Source of the DNA: Bryobacterales bacterium
GTDB taxonomy: Bacteria > Acidobacteriota > Terriglobia > Bryobacterales > Bryobacteraceae
Length of the DNA: 43,969 bases
Assembly: GCA_016789755.1 (NCBI GenBank)
Contig: JAEUQG010000334.1
Location: 1-43,969 of the forward strand
Direction: 5' to 3'
In this document: one piece after another, positions 43,274-43,969 of the stretch
Numbering within the stretch: position 1 is the first letter of the stretch
Layout: the number at the start of each line of letters is the position of its first letter
The notes under the pieces: model-generated
Database searches by the model: none
What the model saw: only the letters and a program-made list of their open reading frames with translations
What the model was told of the DNA's origin: nothing
Made by a program: the position numbers and the translations under genes

Positions 43274-43969
43274 TCATTGCTTCATTTTCTTTACTTCGGC
43301 GCTTAGAGCTGGAACAACTTCGAACAAATCGCCTACCACCCCAATATCCGCCACTTCAAAGATGGGTGCATTCGCGTCCTTATTAATCGCCACAATGCAC
43401 TTTGCCCCTTTCATTCCCACCAGATGCTGGATTGCTCCAGATATCCCAATCGCCATGTATAACTTAGGAGCAACAGTTTGACCGGAACTTCCAACTTGAC
43501 GTTCCATCGGTAACCACCCGTTATCGCATATGGGTCGCGAGGCAGCCAGTTCGGCACCCAACACGTTGGCAAGATCTTCAACCAACCCGATGTTTTCTTT
43601 TTCCTTGATGCCACGGCCAACCGATACAATCAAATCGGCGGCGGTGAGATCTACCGCACGGGATGATTCCCGGAAGGGAGCTTCCGGTTTGGAACGTACT
43701 GAATCCCCTACAATCGAAGGATTTAGGATTTCAACTGCGCAACTGCCGGGCAACACCTGATCGGCACGGTAGGCGCCCGCCTGGATCGAGGCAAAAAACG
43801 GTCCCGATCCCAACAGCCGCACATCACCATTCAACTTTCCCTGGAACAGCAGTCTCACAAACACAGGCTTACCGTCTTCGACTCGAACCCGAGTGACGTC
43901 ACTTACGAGAACCTGCGAGAATCGAGTTGCCACCTTGGGGGCAAAGTCCCGAACCTGATAGGTATGTGG
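43274..43969 (-). CDS. etfA: Electron transfer flavoprotein alpha subunit (C-terminal part, partial)
   Basis: The open frame continues to the window edge; upstream in-frame residues [12 protein letters not shown] are also family-typical, so the start lies outside and the GTG at 43933 is not the true start. The FAD-binding half is complete: [64 protein letters not shown] and [11 protein letters not shown]. EtfA with EtfB carries electrons from acyl-CoA and other dehydrogenases to the quinone pool. By eye this gene uses more A/T at third positions than its neighbours. Confidence 0.93.
   Translation of the reverse strand, partial: PHTYQVRDFAPKVATRFSQVLVSDVTRVRVEDGKPVFVRLLFQGKLNGDVRLLGSGPFFASIQAGAYRADQVLPGSCAVEILNPSIVGDSVRSKPEAPFRESSRAVDLTAADLIVSVGRGIKEKENIGLVEDLANVLGAELAASRPICDNGWLPMERQVGSSGQTVAPKLYMAIGISGAIQHLVGMKGAKCIVAINKDANAPIFEVADIGVVGDLFEVVPALSAEVKKMKQ

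Overview
The window is high-GC, densely coded bacterial chromosome. Its gene content points to an Acidobacteriota genome of the Bryobacter/Solibacter type. The indicators are 815-residue FtsX-type permeases without an ATPase domain, TonB-dependent receptors with an N-terminal carboxypeptidase-regulatory-like domain, a DUF1549/DUF1553 cytochrome paired with a DUF1501 protein, a sulfatase, and several secreted enzymes with twin-arginine-like leaders. This assignment is inferred from gene content; there is no rRNA or other marker gene in the window. I saw no tRNA, rRNA, CRISPR array or intact insertion sequence.

Layout. (1) 1-6458: a leftward block of two amidohydrolases, a sulfatase and an iodothyronine-deiodinase-like protein, then a rightward galactonate dehydratase / 2-keto-3-deoxy-6-phospho-sugar aldolase pair, then a small secreted coiled-coil protein. 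The deiodinase-like gene has an in-frame TGA exactly where vertebrate deiodinases have selenocysteine, followed at once by a perfect SECIS-like hairpin. It should be read as one 230-residue selenoprotein, not two fragments. (2) 6640-6979: a decayed sulfatase. (3) 7171-15225: an efflux/ABC operon with an adaptor, an ATPase, a coiled-coil membrane protein, two 815-residue permeases and a second ATPase. (4) 15280-20186: a leftward cytochrome-ankyrin-cyclase-like fusion protein, an aldo/keto reductase, and a rightward alginate-export-type porin. (5) 20254-25583: a tight seven-gene operon joining an SPFH/zinc-ribbon protein, S-adenosylmethionine decarboxylase, two DUF4178 zinc-ribbon proteins, a 61-residue membrane protein, a DUF350 protein and a membrane-anchored spermidine-synthase-like enzyme. 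(6) 25632-30108: a DUF1549/DUF1553 cytochrome and a DUF1501 protein. (7) 30194-31101: a membrane protein and a small winged-helix regulator. (8) 42336 down to 31092: a long leftward run of a secreted protein, two TonB-dependent receptors, three HlyD-type adaptors and a MacB-type permease with no ATPase gene. (9) 42460-43969: a TfoX N-terminal-domain protein, the wreck of a VapBC/FitAB toxin-antitoxin pair, and the C-terminal part of electron-transfer flavoprotein alpha.

How the genes may work together. Region 1 looks catabolic: the sulfatase removes sulfate, the amidohydrolases act on small or aromatic substrates, and the dehydratase and aldolase run a De Ley-Doudoroff-type sugar-acid route. 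The selenoprotein is the last gene of that leftward run and could be a reductive dehalogenase or a redox protein. Region 5 makes decarboxylated AdoMet and uses it at the membrane, beside proteins of membrane-stress type. Regions 3 and 8 are export systems. Region 8 couples export genes to outer-membrane receptors and must borrow an ATPase. The two most notable items are the bacterial deiodinase-like selenoprotein and the polyamine/SPFH/DUF4178/DUF350 operon.
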